64,000 bases of DNA, from positions 12,421,879 to 12,485,878 of the forward strand of contig OX359278.1 in NCBI GenBank assembly GCA_947179155.2. Direction: 5' to 3'. The notes beneath the pieces were generated by a model that saw only the letters and a list, made by a program, of their open reading frames with translations, did no database searches and was not told the origin of the DNA. Origin of the DNA: Hedera helix. Its lineage: Eukaryota; Streptophyta; Magnoliopsida; Apiales; Araliaceae. Positions within the stretch are counted from its first letter, which is position 1. Each line of letters opens with the position of its first letter. A program made the translations under genes and the position numbers. This document shows positions 1-10,680 of the stretch, in pieces.

Positions 1-589
1 TAAAAAAATTAATAAAAATACAGGACTTAAAACTGTTAAGCGGATGAAATTCAACTCATTACCAACCACGAACCACCCAACTTGATGGTTTAGGTTCCAT
101 TCTAGTAACAACTTTGGAATCAGCAAGTTGATGGAGGATGGTTCACCTATTTGAGGGTATAGCTTATTTTCTAATAGACAAGAGCATACAACAATATGGT
201 AGTTAATTGAGGAATATTATAAACTAATCTCGATTTTAAAAAATCTAATATTAACAGTTTATTTGGACAGTTCATAGAAATAAATTACGTTAGTATAATA
301 GTAGATTGCGTTAGTATAATAGTAGATTGCATTAGTATAATAGATGGTTGTACTTTAAATGACCTAATTTGTTATATGCAACATTATATGACTAAAACTC
401 TCTTTTATAAAAATAGAATTAGTCAAATAATAAATGGTGTGATTTTAACTTTCAAGAGTATAAATACAATATAAAGTCATGTAGTGATAGATACCAATCA
501 ATACATATAAACTCACGTTACTCAACCAAAGCCTCACAAATCCAAAAGGGCCAAACCTACCGACTCCAAACATAACATATATTTGAAAG
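1..589. other. AT-rich upstream stretch with a 21-bp triplicate
   Basis: No coding exon is visible. The stretch contains three head-to-tail copies of a 21-bp unit at 288-350; the first two are identical and the third differs at a few positions. The small reverse-strand reading frame near 445-636 has no codon or family signal. Confidence 0.6.
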
Positions 590-725
590 CAAATTGATAT
601 TTTTGCAAGTGGGACTTTTGAAAATATCAATTTCATATGGAAATTGATATTTTCGTACTTTTTAAGTAATTAAAATGAGACCCACCTGTGAAAATATTAA
701 TTCCGGCTACGGAAATATCAATTAG
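585..725. repeat. Fold-back (MITE-like) hairpin upstream of the membrane-protein gene
   Basis: The core 620-654 is a perfect palindrome with 15-nt arms (GAAAATATCAATTTC) and a 5-nt loop. Outer sequence pairs further: the segment around 595-616, containing GCAAGTGGGAC, matches the reverse complement of the segment around 689-712, containing GACCCACCTGTG. A nested palindrome of ~130 bp is typical of a small fold-back MITE. I could not define a target-site duplication. Confidence 0.55.
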
Positions 726-935
726 CCATTTGAAATCATCACAATTCCCACATCTCTCTCTACATTTTCTTGAACTAAAATTTCACTTTACCCAAAACAA
801 CCCAAACCAGTTTTCAACCCACTAATTGTAGCAATTGAAGAAAAAACAAATCAGTATGAAGTTTTTTATTACTCATCAGTCACGGGGAGTTGTTTTGTGC
901 ATGCACTTGTTCATTCAAAATTGACTAATTGAGCT

Positions 936-1015
936 GTGTGTATATATAAGTTTATATACCTATTTTGATGTCAGTGCGTATATATAAGTTTATATACCTA
1001 TTTTGATGTCAATGA
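936..1015 (+). promoter_or_regulatory. Duplicated 38-bp TATA-bearing promoter segment
   Basis: A 38-bp unit beginning GTATATATAAGTTTATATAC occurs at 940 and again at 978. Each copy has a TATATATAA box, at 941 and 979. They lie 260 and 222 bp before the ATG at 1201, a plausible spacing for a TATA box and a short pyrimidine-rich leader. Promoter use is inferred from position only. Confidence 0.45.
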
Positions 1016-1060
1016 ATATCATGAAGAGGTTGCAGTTTTTGGCACGCAACCTAGTGTCCT

Positions 1061-1084
1061 CCCCTCCCTCCCTCCCTCCCTCCC
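1061..1084 (-). promoter_or_regulatory. Six-run C tract (G-quadruplex motif on the reverse strand) in the presumed 5' leader
   Basis: Six runs of three or four C separated by single T occupy 1061-1084. The reverse strand therefore reads GGGA repeated, which meets the standard G4 pattern with one-base loops, and the forward strand could form an i-motif. It lies 117 bp before the ATG, at the start of a CT-rich leader. Confidence 0.6.
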
Positions 1085-1200
1085 TAAATTACAAACAATT
1101 TTCTCTCTCCTCTTTCTCTCTCTAAATTTCAATTAATCCAACACCCTCTTTTCTTCTTCATTTCTTTCCCTTTGAAATTCTCTCCCCAGAGTGGTGCCAA

Positions 1201-4200
1201 ATGACGGAAAATCCAGAGTTGGTGAGCTTTGTTTTTCTGGGTCTATCTTTATGTTCTTATGATTTTATGTTTTTATCTTTAATTTTTCATTTTCAACTTC
1301 TTGTACAGGGAAAAGTGGACAATACACAGAAAGTGTCTGTTTCCAATCAAATAAACAGTAATTTACATTACTCAAACATCAAATCTGATAACTGTACCCT
1401 GGACATGGACCAATTCAATACTATCCCAAATTCAAGAATCACCGTCAGTTTTCCCCCTTTCAAAATTTACTCCTTTTTGTTTATGCTCTGTTTTTTGTTC
1501 ACTTTTAGTTGTTTATGCTCTGTTTTTTGTTCACTTTTAGCTTCAATGCTCTGTTTTTGTTCACTTTTAGCTTCAATGCTCTGTTTTCGTTTATCCAAAG
1601 ATTTTTTTTTGTTTTTTTAAACCATTTAAGATCACAATTAAGTAACAGTTCAAAGTGTAGAAGTTATTTTAAAGAATCATAATATAGTACTTATGTTTAT
1701 CCAATTCTTAACAAATATAATCATCATCATCACCTAATGTCCACTAAGTTTTACCTTCTATTTTAAACAAAATCTACTCGTAAATTTAGGAGTTCTGAGT
1801 TTTATAAAACTTGGGGTATGTTTGCTTATTGCAACTATAATGAGTGTTACGATCAAACATACTGGGTTGCATTTGAGTCTAGAATGCTATATTTTTTAGT
1901 TAAATAAGTTGCTTATAAATGAACAAGTACTTTACATGTACTCTTTAGTCCCATAAAATTTTACTTAATTTGAATTTTAAAATCAAACTAATTAATTTTA
2001 GAATCAAAATTTATTCCATTTTTTTAATTCTAAGTAAAAGAATTATAACAATAAGAAACTTCGTTTAATTTAATACAACATTCAATTTTTGAAAGTTCAG
2101 AAATAGAAATAAAGTTGCTTCATTATCAATTCTAAAATTAGTCAATTTAACAAAAAAAAAATCAAACTAAGTCACTCTTTACAGGACATGTGCAATAATA
2201 ATTTTTTTTTTTTGACTAACATACAGTTTAAATCCCAAACTTTGTAGAGTTATTAATGTTTGTAATGTGATATTTAAAATGTATTTAATTATATCGCAAA
2301 GTTCTTTTCTACTAAACAAAATGATTCTCAAAGGTTTAAATTGATCAAATGAACCCTAAAGTTATTTTTCGTTAAACAAAATGCATTATCACTTTTGATC
2401 GATTAAAACTTAAAAAATAAAAATTAAGATGCACTTAAATATATTTTAAACATTGAAGTGTAAAGTGTAATTTAATTTAATTTTTTATTTATAATTTTTA
2501 TTTTTTTACGAGAAGTTTCAGAGGAACCATTCAAGAAAAGGGTCACAGAGAGGCGGTGAGAAGAAGATGAATTCAACTGCTGACAATGGGAGAGATGGTA
2601 GTATTATTGTCCCAAATTCATCGTTACCAAAAGGTGAGTGACCATTAAATTACGCACAAAAGAACAAATTAATCTTTCCTATCTATTCATTTAATTTAAG
2701 GAACTGATAAATTTACAATAAATTTTGATATTTCTACAACAAAAGTGTTGCTATAGATATATAACGACAGTTAAATCATCGTTATATGCTCTACATGTAG
2801 GTTCTACGTGTGAAGATATTAAAATCTGTTGTGAAAATATCAATTTCCTTAATTTAATGACAAAGTACTTATCAAAGCAAGACTCTTATCCTTTTTTTTC
2901 CCAGACATTTAATTTGTTTCGAACAAAAAGATAGAGATTCAATTCTTACATATATTTAAAATGGGTTTCTATTTTTGGCTAAAATTTCACACACACACAC
3001 AAAAATATATATATGGGGACCGATCTATTGACAACCTTATAAAAGTTGATCTATCCTTACAATAGATCTCAGTCGTCTAGGCTGCTGAGATTTGACCGCT
3101 TATATAGCATTTGTCCGCAATATAATATTCAGGTATCCATAGCATTATACTGCGGACAAAAGATATTATCCAAAATGCCCACAATGTGCATGTAATACAC
3201 TTATCATCCGTAGTATTATATTGTGAACGGTAAAAGCTAGGCCTTACTTGAGGAAAGAATGGTGTTTTGAAATTTCATCATCCGCAGTATTATACTGCAA
3301 ACGCTAATTTAATTATAAAAACTACGTTTGTCATTGTTCATAGCAATTATTTTGGATCTCATCTCAATTTTACTATAGCGATTTGGGTAGTTATAATTAA
3401 TGTTATTATATTTTCTATTTCTTCTTGCGTATAACATGAATTTGCAACGTTGTAATGTATAAGAAATAGAAGATTTATAGCCTTAATTATAAAACTGCGA
3501 CGTGGGTTGTTCGAATTAAGGCTATTAAATTTTCTTTATCTTCTTGGATATTCTTATTCTTACTGATTCATGCGATTTGAGCAGATGACATAAATTTGCA
3601 ACAAGAATACTCAGGAGATAAAGAAATTTTTTAATCTTATAATCCTTCATCTGCAGTATTATACTACAAACGGGTAAATCCAACGACAAAGTCTAAAACG
3701 ACGTCATTTAGGGACTGACCTTTTGTTTGCCCTTCGTCCGCAGTATTATATAGCGGATGCTTGGTTTTTGTTGTAATCAATTATTGAGAATTTCAACCGA
3801 TTACATTGGTGCAACAATCATTTCCCATTAATGCCAAAAAAATTGTCCCGACTCTTTGAATCTGAGTAATCCAGTCCACTATAAATAAGATGGAGGATTG
3901 TTTACTTATCTCCAATACTTTAAACTCTCAAAACGAAAAGAAATATATATTCTTTATGGGCATAATTGTTGTACATGTCCATGTCCATGCTCTTCATTCT
4001 AGTAGCTAGTTAGGTAAATATTGCTTATTGTTCATTGTTTAAATATTGTTTATTGTTCATTGTTCTAATTGTTTTGATAACTGATCTAGGTAATTAAAAA
4101 ATTTACCATCTAACTGTGGATGAGGTCTACCTTGAGGAGGATGGATGAGATCTGGGTGAAGTATTGTTGAAGAACCTCTGTAAGAACACAACAACATTGT

Positions 4201-4938
4201 TATGAACACGATGTTGCTGTTTTTTTACAAAGATTCTTCAAAAATTCTCTACTCAGATCTCTTGCACTTACTTGAATAGACTTCATCTGTAGTATTAAAT
4301 TGTGAACAGTAAATTTTTTTAGTTATCTTGTCCGCAATATTATAGTGCGAACGGTTAAAATTAAAAAAGTCGTTGTGTTTCTCGAGTAAGCCCTAGCTCT
4401 CACCGTAAATACGTCCGTCAGTAGTATTATACTGCAGACGAAAGTATTTACATTAATGTCATGGATTTAATTAAACTAATAGCGGCATTATTGTAAATAC
4501 GTCTGTCCACAGTATAATATTGCGGACAAGCCTTTTAAAAATTATTGGTTTTCTTCTTCTCCTGCGTAGTATCTTTGCAGATTCATGTTATCTGGGATAA
4601 TTGACAAACATGAATCAATAAGAATACTACGCAAGAAGAAGAAGAAAACTTAATAGCCTTGAGTCAAACAATCCAGATCGGTACTGTCAAAACTAGATGA
4701 CGAAAGGAGTTTCATATTTAAGGCTATTAATTTTCCAATCCACCTGCTTATTCTCGTTGCAAATTCACATTATCTAGGATGAGTGAAAAACATGTATGGC
4801 CATGGGAGACGACATACTTCAGTATTTCTTTCCAATTGATTTGGCAATATTTTTTCTCATAAGCTCAGACAACATGAATCAGTAAAAATTAGAATACATA
4901 ATAACAAATAGAAAATCTAATATCCTTAAATACAACTA

Positions 4939-5000
<62 letters not shown>

Positions 5001-7250
5001 GACCAATCTATTGTAACGTTGTAAAAGTTGATCTATTCTTACAACAGATCTCAGTAGTCTAGGTTGAGATTTGACAGTTTATATAGCCCTCGTCCGCAGT
5101 ATAATATCAAAGTATCCATAGTATTATACTGCAGATAAGGGATATTATCCAAAATGCCCCTAATTTGCATGTAATATACTCACCGTCCGCAGTTGTGGAC
5201 GGCGAATTACACGAGGAAACGACGACGTTTTGACATTTCACCGTCCGCAATATAATACTGCGGACGGTGAATGACTATGCTAATTTCTTTTAAAATTCAC
5301 CGTCCAGGTGAAACACACAAGTTTTATTATAAATATACGTTGGACATGAATCCATGTTTTCGTTCAAGTCTTTCATTCTTCATAGATCTCACATTTTTTA
5401 ACACAAAAGGGGCTAATATATATTTTGCTGCACTCTAAAAACTATTATCTCTATTTCAAAATTAAATATACCTTTTTAGAACAACATGTTTTCCACATAT
5501 TTTCAATGAAATTTGCTAATAATGTGATTGTTGTGGTATTATAGTAGTCAATATACTTAGAATATATGTAATAACATATTACAAAATTTATGTCATTTTA
5601 TAATAAAATTAAATTTTATCTTTAATTGTGTCGGTTGAAAAATATATATCTAATTTTTAAAATCGACAGAACATAATTAACGGTAAAAATTGGAACATAC
5701 ATATATCGACACACATGCTCATGTACACATGCATATACATGTTTATCATTGGATATATAAAGTCCTCGTTTCTTGGAAATAAAGAAAACAAAAAGGTCCA
5801 ATAGCATTAACTTTAGAAGTACTCCTTCAGAAGATTATGCATCCACACTTTGTGCATATACATGTTTATCATTGTAGGTGACTCCTAAGTTAATTTGTCG
5901 TATCATCTTGTTGTTATTATAATTAAGGAATGATTAGTTGAATATGTTAGTTAGCTAGCTGGTTTCGCAAGTGATTCATATCAATGTGATGATGTCTCAG
6001 TTAATTTATTAATCTACATTTCATCTACAAATCAATTAATGGAAAGATACGAGAACTGCACGTATAGTTTTCGTATCTTTTTTATATGATACGATTCGTT
6101 TAAACAAACAGAAAAAATTAAAAACTGATTGGTTAGTTAGCGATTATAACCAGCGTGTTATTTGTACTTCCAATCAATTTTTGTTTTTATTCTCTCTCGG
6201 AATCCTGCTTTATTTGTAATGTTAATCAAAAGTTGTATATTTTTCTGAACTGATTGTGTAGGAAAGTATTACATGAATCTGGATTAGTTGAATTTGTACA
6301 TCGTGATCATGCATATCCTTGGCCTTCCATGGAAATTAATAATAAAAAATATATATATTGAGTTGATGAACTGTTTTATTTATTTATTTATTGGGTGCAA
6401 AAGTTGATGCAATTTCAATGTTGTACAAAATAGATCAATAGTCAATTAACCCTTAACTGATCTGATATAGATACATAGGCTACATACTGTCATTATTTCT
6501 TGTTTCAATCCATGTGCACTTGTTTTTCTATTATGAGAAATATACACAATTATAAATATAACTTAAAACATTATATTTTGATCTTAATCATTGTAAGATA
6601 GGGACTAACACGGAAATTTGTATCAGATTTCACATTTTAATAATTGATATATATAGTGTTTAGTTACGGTGTGAGAAATATTGGCAATAAGTGCTAATTT
6701 TAGTTAACTGGATAAATTATAAATAAAATAATCTGGATAGTAAACTGCAGCTGCTTTGGTAGGGTCTAGCACGCTTGAAAAGCCCATAGTAGTGACAGTG
6801 GGGGTCAACACCAACCACCCAATCACCCAGGAAATCCATCACCAAATCACCATCACAACCCCGGCCACCCTCGCCGCCTCCTCCACCGCCGCAACCAAAA
6901 GCAAACTTTGGAGCAAACGACACAGTTTCAAGCGCTCTTCTTCGTCTTGGACCGTTGCCCCTAGAAGAATCCTTTTCTTCTTCGCCACCTTGTAAGTTGT
7001 CATGCAACAATTTTTTACAGTTTCTTTTTATTTTCTTATAGTCGATAAGAACTTCATTGCATCAATAATTAAATAACATGTACGTTTAAATGTTCATATA
7101 AGCAAGCGAAGATTAAAAATTAATAATAATAAATTATTGATTTTGACAACGTATACATTTTGTGACAGGTCAAGCATGGGAACAATATTACTGATTTACC
7201 TCACACTTTCCATGGGGAAGCTAAGTGGGGATGACAACATTCTCAATTAA
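1201..7250 (+). CDS. Five-exon gene for a 196-residue single-pass membrane protein of unknown function
   Basis: Exons read 1201-1221, 1309-1443, 2522-2633, 6751-6991 and 7169-7250. All introns are GT-AG (donors GTGAGC, GTCAGT, GTGAGT, GTAAGT), phases agree at every junction, and the 591 coding bases end at TAA 7248-7250. The ATG is the first after the pyrimidine-rich leader. Residues 1-90 are polar and Asn/Ser-rich. Residues 90-140 are Thr/Pro/Ala-rich with Asn-His-Pro and His-His. Residues 141-162 form a basic patch (KLWSKRHSFKR, then APRR). Residues 163-185 form one hydrophobic segment (ILFFFATLSSMGTILLIYL) followed by a short tail ending DDNILN. The layout suggests a C-terminally anchored protein with its basic patch on the cytosolic side. 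I do not recognise the family. Intron 3 holds a large repeat (3013-5420), but the splice sites look intact, so the gene is probably functional. Confidence 0.82.
1481..1592 (+). repeat. Tandem ~28-bp repeats in intron 2
   Basis: Four degenerate units containing TGCTCTGTTTTTTGTTCAC follow each other, three of them running into CACTTTTAG. Each CACTTTTAG resembles a pyrimidine-rich 3' splice site, yet the exon that continues the frame begins only at 2522. The rest of intron 2 (1593-2521) is plain AT-rich sequence. Confidence 0.6.
3414..3630. repeat. Three consecutive inverted repeats in the intronic element
   Basis: In order: an imperfect hairpin 3414-3470; a perfect 12-bp inverted pair ATAGCCTTAATT (3477-3488) and AATTAAGGCTAT (3524-3535); and a hairpin with arms of about 40 nt starting TTTCTTTATCTTC at 3541 and closing near 3627. 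The same order of parts recurs around 4549-4740. Confidence 0.55.
4148..4260. repeat. Long ungapped stem-loop, 50-nt arms
   Basis: Arm 4148-4197 and the reverse complement of 4211-4260 both start AGATCTG and end CAACAT. They match at about 40 of 50 positions with no gaps, and several mismatches would be G-U pairs in RNA. The loop is 13 nt. The fold resembles a small-RNA precursor, but it sits in an intron among other hairpins of the same element. Confidence 0.65.
4549..4648. repeat. Stem-loop with ~40-nt arms
   Basis: The left arm carries CCTGCGTAGTAT and ATTCATGTT. The right arm carries AACATGAATC and AATACTACGC followed by an AAGAAG run. They pair over about 40 nt with one bulge around a ~17-nt loop. 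It is followed by a weaker inverted pair (TTAATAGCCTTGAG and ATTTAAGGCTATTAA), echoing the layout at 3477-3627. Confidence 0.6.
4931..4996. repeat. Compound microsatellite (CT)n(AT)n
   Basis: About 15 CT units pass directly into about 16 AT units. It forms the junction between the two copies of the intronic element. Confidence 0.9.
4997..5420 (+). mobile_element. Second, shorter copy of the palindrome-rich element
   Basis: It starts GGGGACCAATCTATTG right after (AT)n, matches 3013-3310 for about 300 bp, and then differs. It contains the best-preserved palindrome, with 11-bp arms CACCGTCCGCA and TGCGGACGGTG at 5240-5270, plus a compact one at 5183-5204. The 3' limit near AAAAGGGGC (5408-5416), before another TA-rich run, is uncertain. 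The two copies could be independent insertions or direct terminal repeats of one unit. Confidence 0.5.
5421..6750. other. Remainder of intron 3
   Basis: AT-rich sequence without an exon. The only notable feature is a small palindrome at 6051-6080 (AAAGATACGA pairing with TCGTATCTTT). The intron closes at the acceptor ACTGCAG ending at 6750. Confidence 0.6.
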
Positions 7251-8554
7251 TGGCACTAGAAGCCAGGTTTTAGAGATATTAATACTTTTTCTATTCCACA
7301 AAAGGAGTCTGATCTACAAAATTTGCTAAGCTTAAAAGTATAATTTTTTCCATATTTACCTATAAAATTGTTGAGTCGTCATTTTAGTTATGATAACATG
7401 CATGATAATGAAATTGTGAGTGTAAACTTGAAGACATTATTCATTTTATATAACAACTAAAACAAAATGAGATTCAATTAAGGTAAAGTTGTCACACTAC
7501 ATATCACAATAAAGTTCTATAACTTTCTCTGCATTGGCTAGCTAGTATTTGTTCTTGCCCATAAACAGAGTTTTAGAGTTAAAATGCAATATTTGTTATA
7601 ATAAATATAGCAAAAAAATATAAAATTTTATAGCGGCATGTCGTGTGACAATTTCACCCAAACCAAATTCAACAAAATGAGACTCTATCCGGAGCAACAT
7701 GACTTCTACGATTACTAAGCTTTTAAACTTCAAAAACGATTTATATACAGCCATATATAGTGGTTTCTTTTAATAAGACTTGCGCACAAACTGATAAGGG
7801 CATAGAAGGGAAACAGATGACTAAAGCAAAAGATAATAGACCTTCTATTAGCAAGGGCTTCAAACTTGGCTCTTTTTCCGGGCAAGGGCTTCAACTTTCT
7901 TTATTAATAGTCTAAATGAAGACAAGAGCGTAGAGCACTATGACAAAGATGGGGAATCTACATTAATGATGAGTGGAAGAGATCAGAAACACATGATGTA
8001 CTGCTTACCTTTTTGTGTTAGTTTAATTATTTTTGCACAAACTTAATGGAATTGTCAGAAAGTTACTTTTAGCTCCATGGGTTTTCCTTTCTCTTTCCCC
8101 CCATATATATCTTTAGTTCCTTCTGCAGTCCCAAACTCATCGGTCTGTTCCTTGGACATGTCCATGTGAGAATTGACATGTATAAGGGGAGCAAAACTGA
8201 GACCTAAATTTGCATGCAATAATAAATTAAATAGATGATGCTTGTGCACAAGAAGCTTTTTCTGATTCAAGAAATGTATTATTTTCTTTACAACTATAAC
8301 ATTCCCAATTCAAATGATCACTTGGTTACAAAAGTAGAGCTTATAAACTATCATACTAAGCCTACTTCTATTTTGTCATAATACAGTTTGCTGGACTATT
8401 CAAAATAAACCAGACAACTAAATCTCAACTCTCAAGCTTTAGTGGGGAAGAAGAATGGAGAACCATCTTTAATATATGTGATTTTCAGAAATTTTTCAAG
8501 AGTTTCATGTTAAGATATATATAGAGGTTTGACATCAGTATGATTTTATTTAAG

Positions 8555-8593
<39 letters not shown>

Positions 8594-9100
8594 GTTAGTA
8601 CTTATTATTATATTAATATTTTGACCAAATACATATTTTATATATACAATTAGAAGGTGTAAACTTATTCAAAAAAATTGGCTTGGGGCATTGCCCTTGA
8701 ACCCCTATTAAATTATTTATAAACATACAATATTTTAACCCTACTGAATAAAATTTCCACCTTGTCATTGATGGGTATATGATATTCAATAGACGAATAG
8801 TAATTTATATTCATTTATTATTTATTTTCCTTATTATTACTGTTAGCTTCCTATGTTTAATTAGAAACTTTTTTATGATACATTACTATTACGGATTTTT
8901 CATGTATATAAACTATAAATAAACGTCACATTTTAAGAGCATATTTCACCCCTCATTGCTTAGTTCGTTACTTGCTGGTGCAGTTCGCAGAAGTATAATG
9001 GATTACTACTTGGTATTATTCTAGGGTTCTTTATAGTAATATACAATAATTAAGAAAAAAAAATATAAAATTAGTATAGTCATAAAATAATTACAAAAAG
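7251..9100. other. 3' flank and intergenic stretch
   Basis: Possible polyadenylation hexamers lie downstream of the gene (AATAAA at 7509). A forward frame around 7910-8046 and a reverse frame at 8055-8270 are open but match no family I know and lack a clear gene structure. An (AT)n run occupies 8559-8590. Nothing else is supported. Confidence 0.5.
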
Positions 9101-9135
9101 AGTGCAATGCAATACTCACATTAAATCATTTCAGT

Positions 9136-10180
9136 ACAAATTCCTTAAATCAAGGAGAAGTAAATTAAATTACTTCAATTCAATTCAATTTCTTCATCTC
9201 TCTCTCTCCTACTTTGACTCCACTAGCATACCAACTCCATTAAGTATAATTAAAGTCATCTCCTCCAAAACTCCGTCGAGTTCGTCTTCACGTTCATAGT
9301 GGCGTCAATGATCAGCGCCGTCATAACCCTAGCCAATCCCTTTTACACCACCGTCGAGATTTAATGGGAAGTCATAGTTGATCACCACACTGAGGAAAAA
9401 AAGAAGACCATGATTGTTACATAACTTAAGTTATAATAAGCGCCGATAAACAAGAAATATAGGTACATACCGAAGATAAGTAAATTCAGGAATTGGTTAC
9501 CTCCATACTAGTGTTTGGTTCCTTAGATTTACTGCACGAAAAAAACTACATATTCAGGAATTGATTACCTCCATATTAGTGTTTAATTACCTACATACTA
9601 GTGTTTGGTTACCTAGATTTATTGCAGCAAAAAATCACCATAATAGTGTTTGGTTACCTCCATTATAATGTTTGATTACCTCCATACTAGTGTTTGGTTA
9701 CCTAGATTAAATGCAGCAAAAAATCGACATACTGTTGTTTGGTTACCTCTATACTAGTGTTTGGTTACCTGGAGAAATCGAGAAATCGAGAAATCCAACC
9801 ATGAACGTGAAGATTCCATCAATGCCACTATGAGCGTTAATACGCAATTGACGCCACGTTTGACGCCACCATGAACGCGAAGACTCCATTGACGACACCA
9901 TGAGCTTATTAGCAGTGGTGTAAAAGGGATTGACGGTGGTTATGACGGTGCCGATCATTGACACCACCATGAATGTGAAGACGAAGTCGAGATAGTGGCG
10001 GAGAAAATGGATGAGAGGGAAAGCGGCGTATGAAGTTTTGGAGAAGATGAAAAAAGCGGCGGAGGAAGAGAAAATGAGGAAAGAGAAAGCGGCGGAGGAA
10101 GTTTGGAGAAGATGAAAGAAAAGAAATATCAGAGTATTTGGCGGTGTAGTTATTGTTAAGTAATTTGAATTTTGAAATTT
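9136..10180. mobile_element. Fold-back element carrying inverted 4-coumarate:CoA-ligase-like fragments
   Basis: The sequence near 9270-9350 recurs in inverted orientation near 9910-9990, so the region folds back on itself around a ~550-bp core. The core holds repeated units built on TGGTTACCTCCATACTAGTG (9495-9772). On the + strand 9284-9364 reads VFTFIVASMISAVIT then ANPFYT. The reverse strand at 9982-9899 reads VFTFMVVSMIGTVIT then NPFYT. These match the conserved 4CL/acyl-activating stretch with an Ala-Val-x-Thr-x-Ala-Asn-Pro-Phe-Tyr-Thr pattern. Two further short VF(T/A)FMV pieces follow on the reverse strand. Stops close both arms, so these are captured pieces and not a gene. Element ends and target duplication are undefined. 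Confidence 0.55.
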
Positions 10181-10427
10181 GGAACTAACTACCCATTAAA
10201 TCACCTAACTAAATTAAAAGAATAACAATGCACTAATTTGAAAATTAAATATTAAAGATGCACTAATTTTGTAAACATTTTATGTATACATTTTTGTTGT
10301 AATTTTTTTAAAAATATATTAGTAAATGTAATTCTTTTATTATTCTACAGTATTTAGGCTCGACCCATAAAAGCTTTATATATGAAAAGGGGCCTACAAT
10401 TTTGTATTGAGCATTTATTATTTAATA

Positions 10428-10669
10428 CATTCGTTCCAAAATTAGACATACATTGATTTTTGTATTCAATTTATGTAGTTTTAAATTTTAAAATCAATAT
10501 GAATTTGTTCAAGTTTTTAAAGCAACAAATTTGATAATCAGTTGTAGTTTTTAGTTAGTTTATAACAATTATAATTAACTAAAATTTATATTAATTTTAA
10601 ATTTTAAAAATTTTCAAATTAACAGAAGAAATCAAAAACAAAATTCTTTAATTTTAAAAAAGGAGGGAA
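10428..10669. mobile_element. Stowaway-like MITE
   Basis: It is bounded by TA, opens CATTCGTTCC and closes GGAGGGAATA. The ends are imperfect inverted repeats of the CTCCCTCCGTTCC type, and the interior is AT-rich and non-coding, about 240 bp, as usual for Stowaway elements. Confidence 0.5.
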
Positions 10670-10680
10670 TATTAATATTG

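Larger units (their letters stand above)
3013..4944 (+). mobile_element. Palindrome- and hairpin-rich repeat element inside intron 3, long copy
   Basis: The element starts GGGGACCGATCTATTG directly after a short (TA)n run and ends at a (CT)n(AT)n run at 4944-4996. It has no credible protein-coding frame. It carries about nine copies of an imperfect palindrome around CCGCAGTATTATACTGCGG and four stem-loops with arms of 16-50 nt. Its first ~300 bp recur in direct orientation at 4997. Flanking by TA microsatellite on both sides recalls Micron-type plant MITEs that insert in TA repeats, but I do not recognise the family. The ends are approximate. Confidence 0.5.

Noticed and set aside
1900..2200. 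Possible MITE in intron 2 (TACTCTTTAGTCCCATAAAA start)
   Set aside because: The right end does not form a convincing inverted repeat with it.
3013..5420. The two ~300-bp direct copies as LTRs of a small retrotransposon
   Set aside because: No TG/CA ends, primer-binding site or purine tract adjoins them, so LTR status is not supported.
6717..7010. Gly-rich reverse frame opposite exon 4
   Set aside because: The forward exon has matching splice sites and phase with four other exons; the reverse frame is its shadow.
8055..8270. 71-codon reverse frame
   Set aside because: Some coding-like composition, but no homologue I recognise and no partner exons, so it is not called as a gene.
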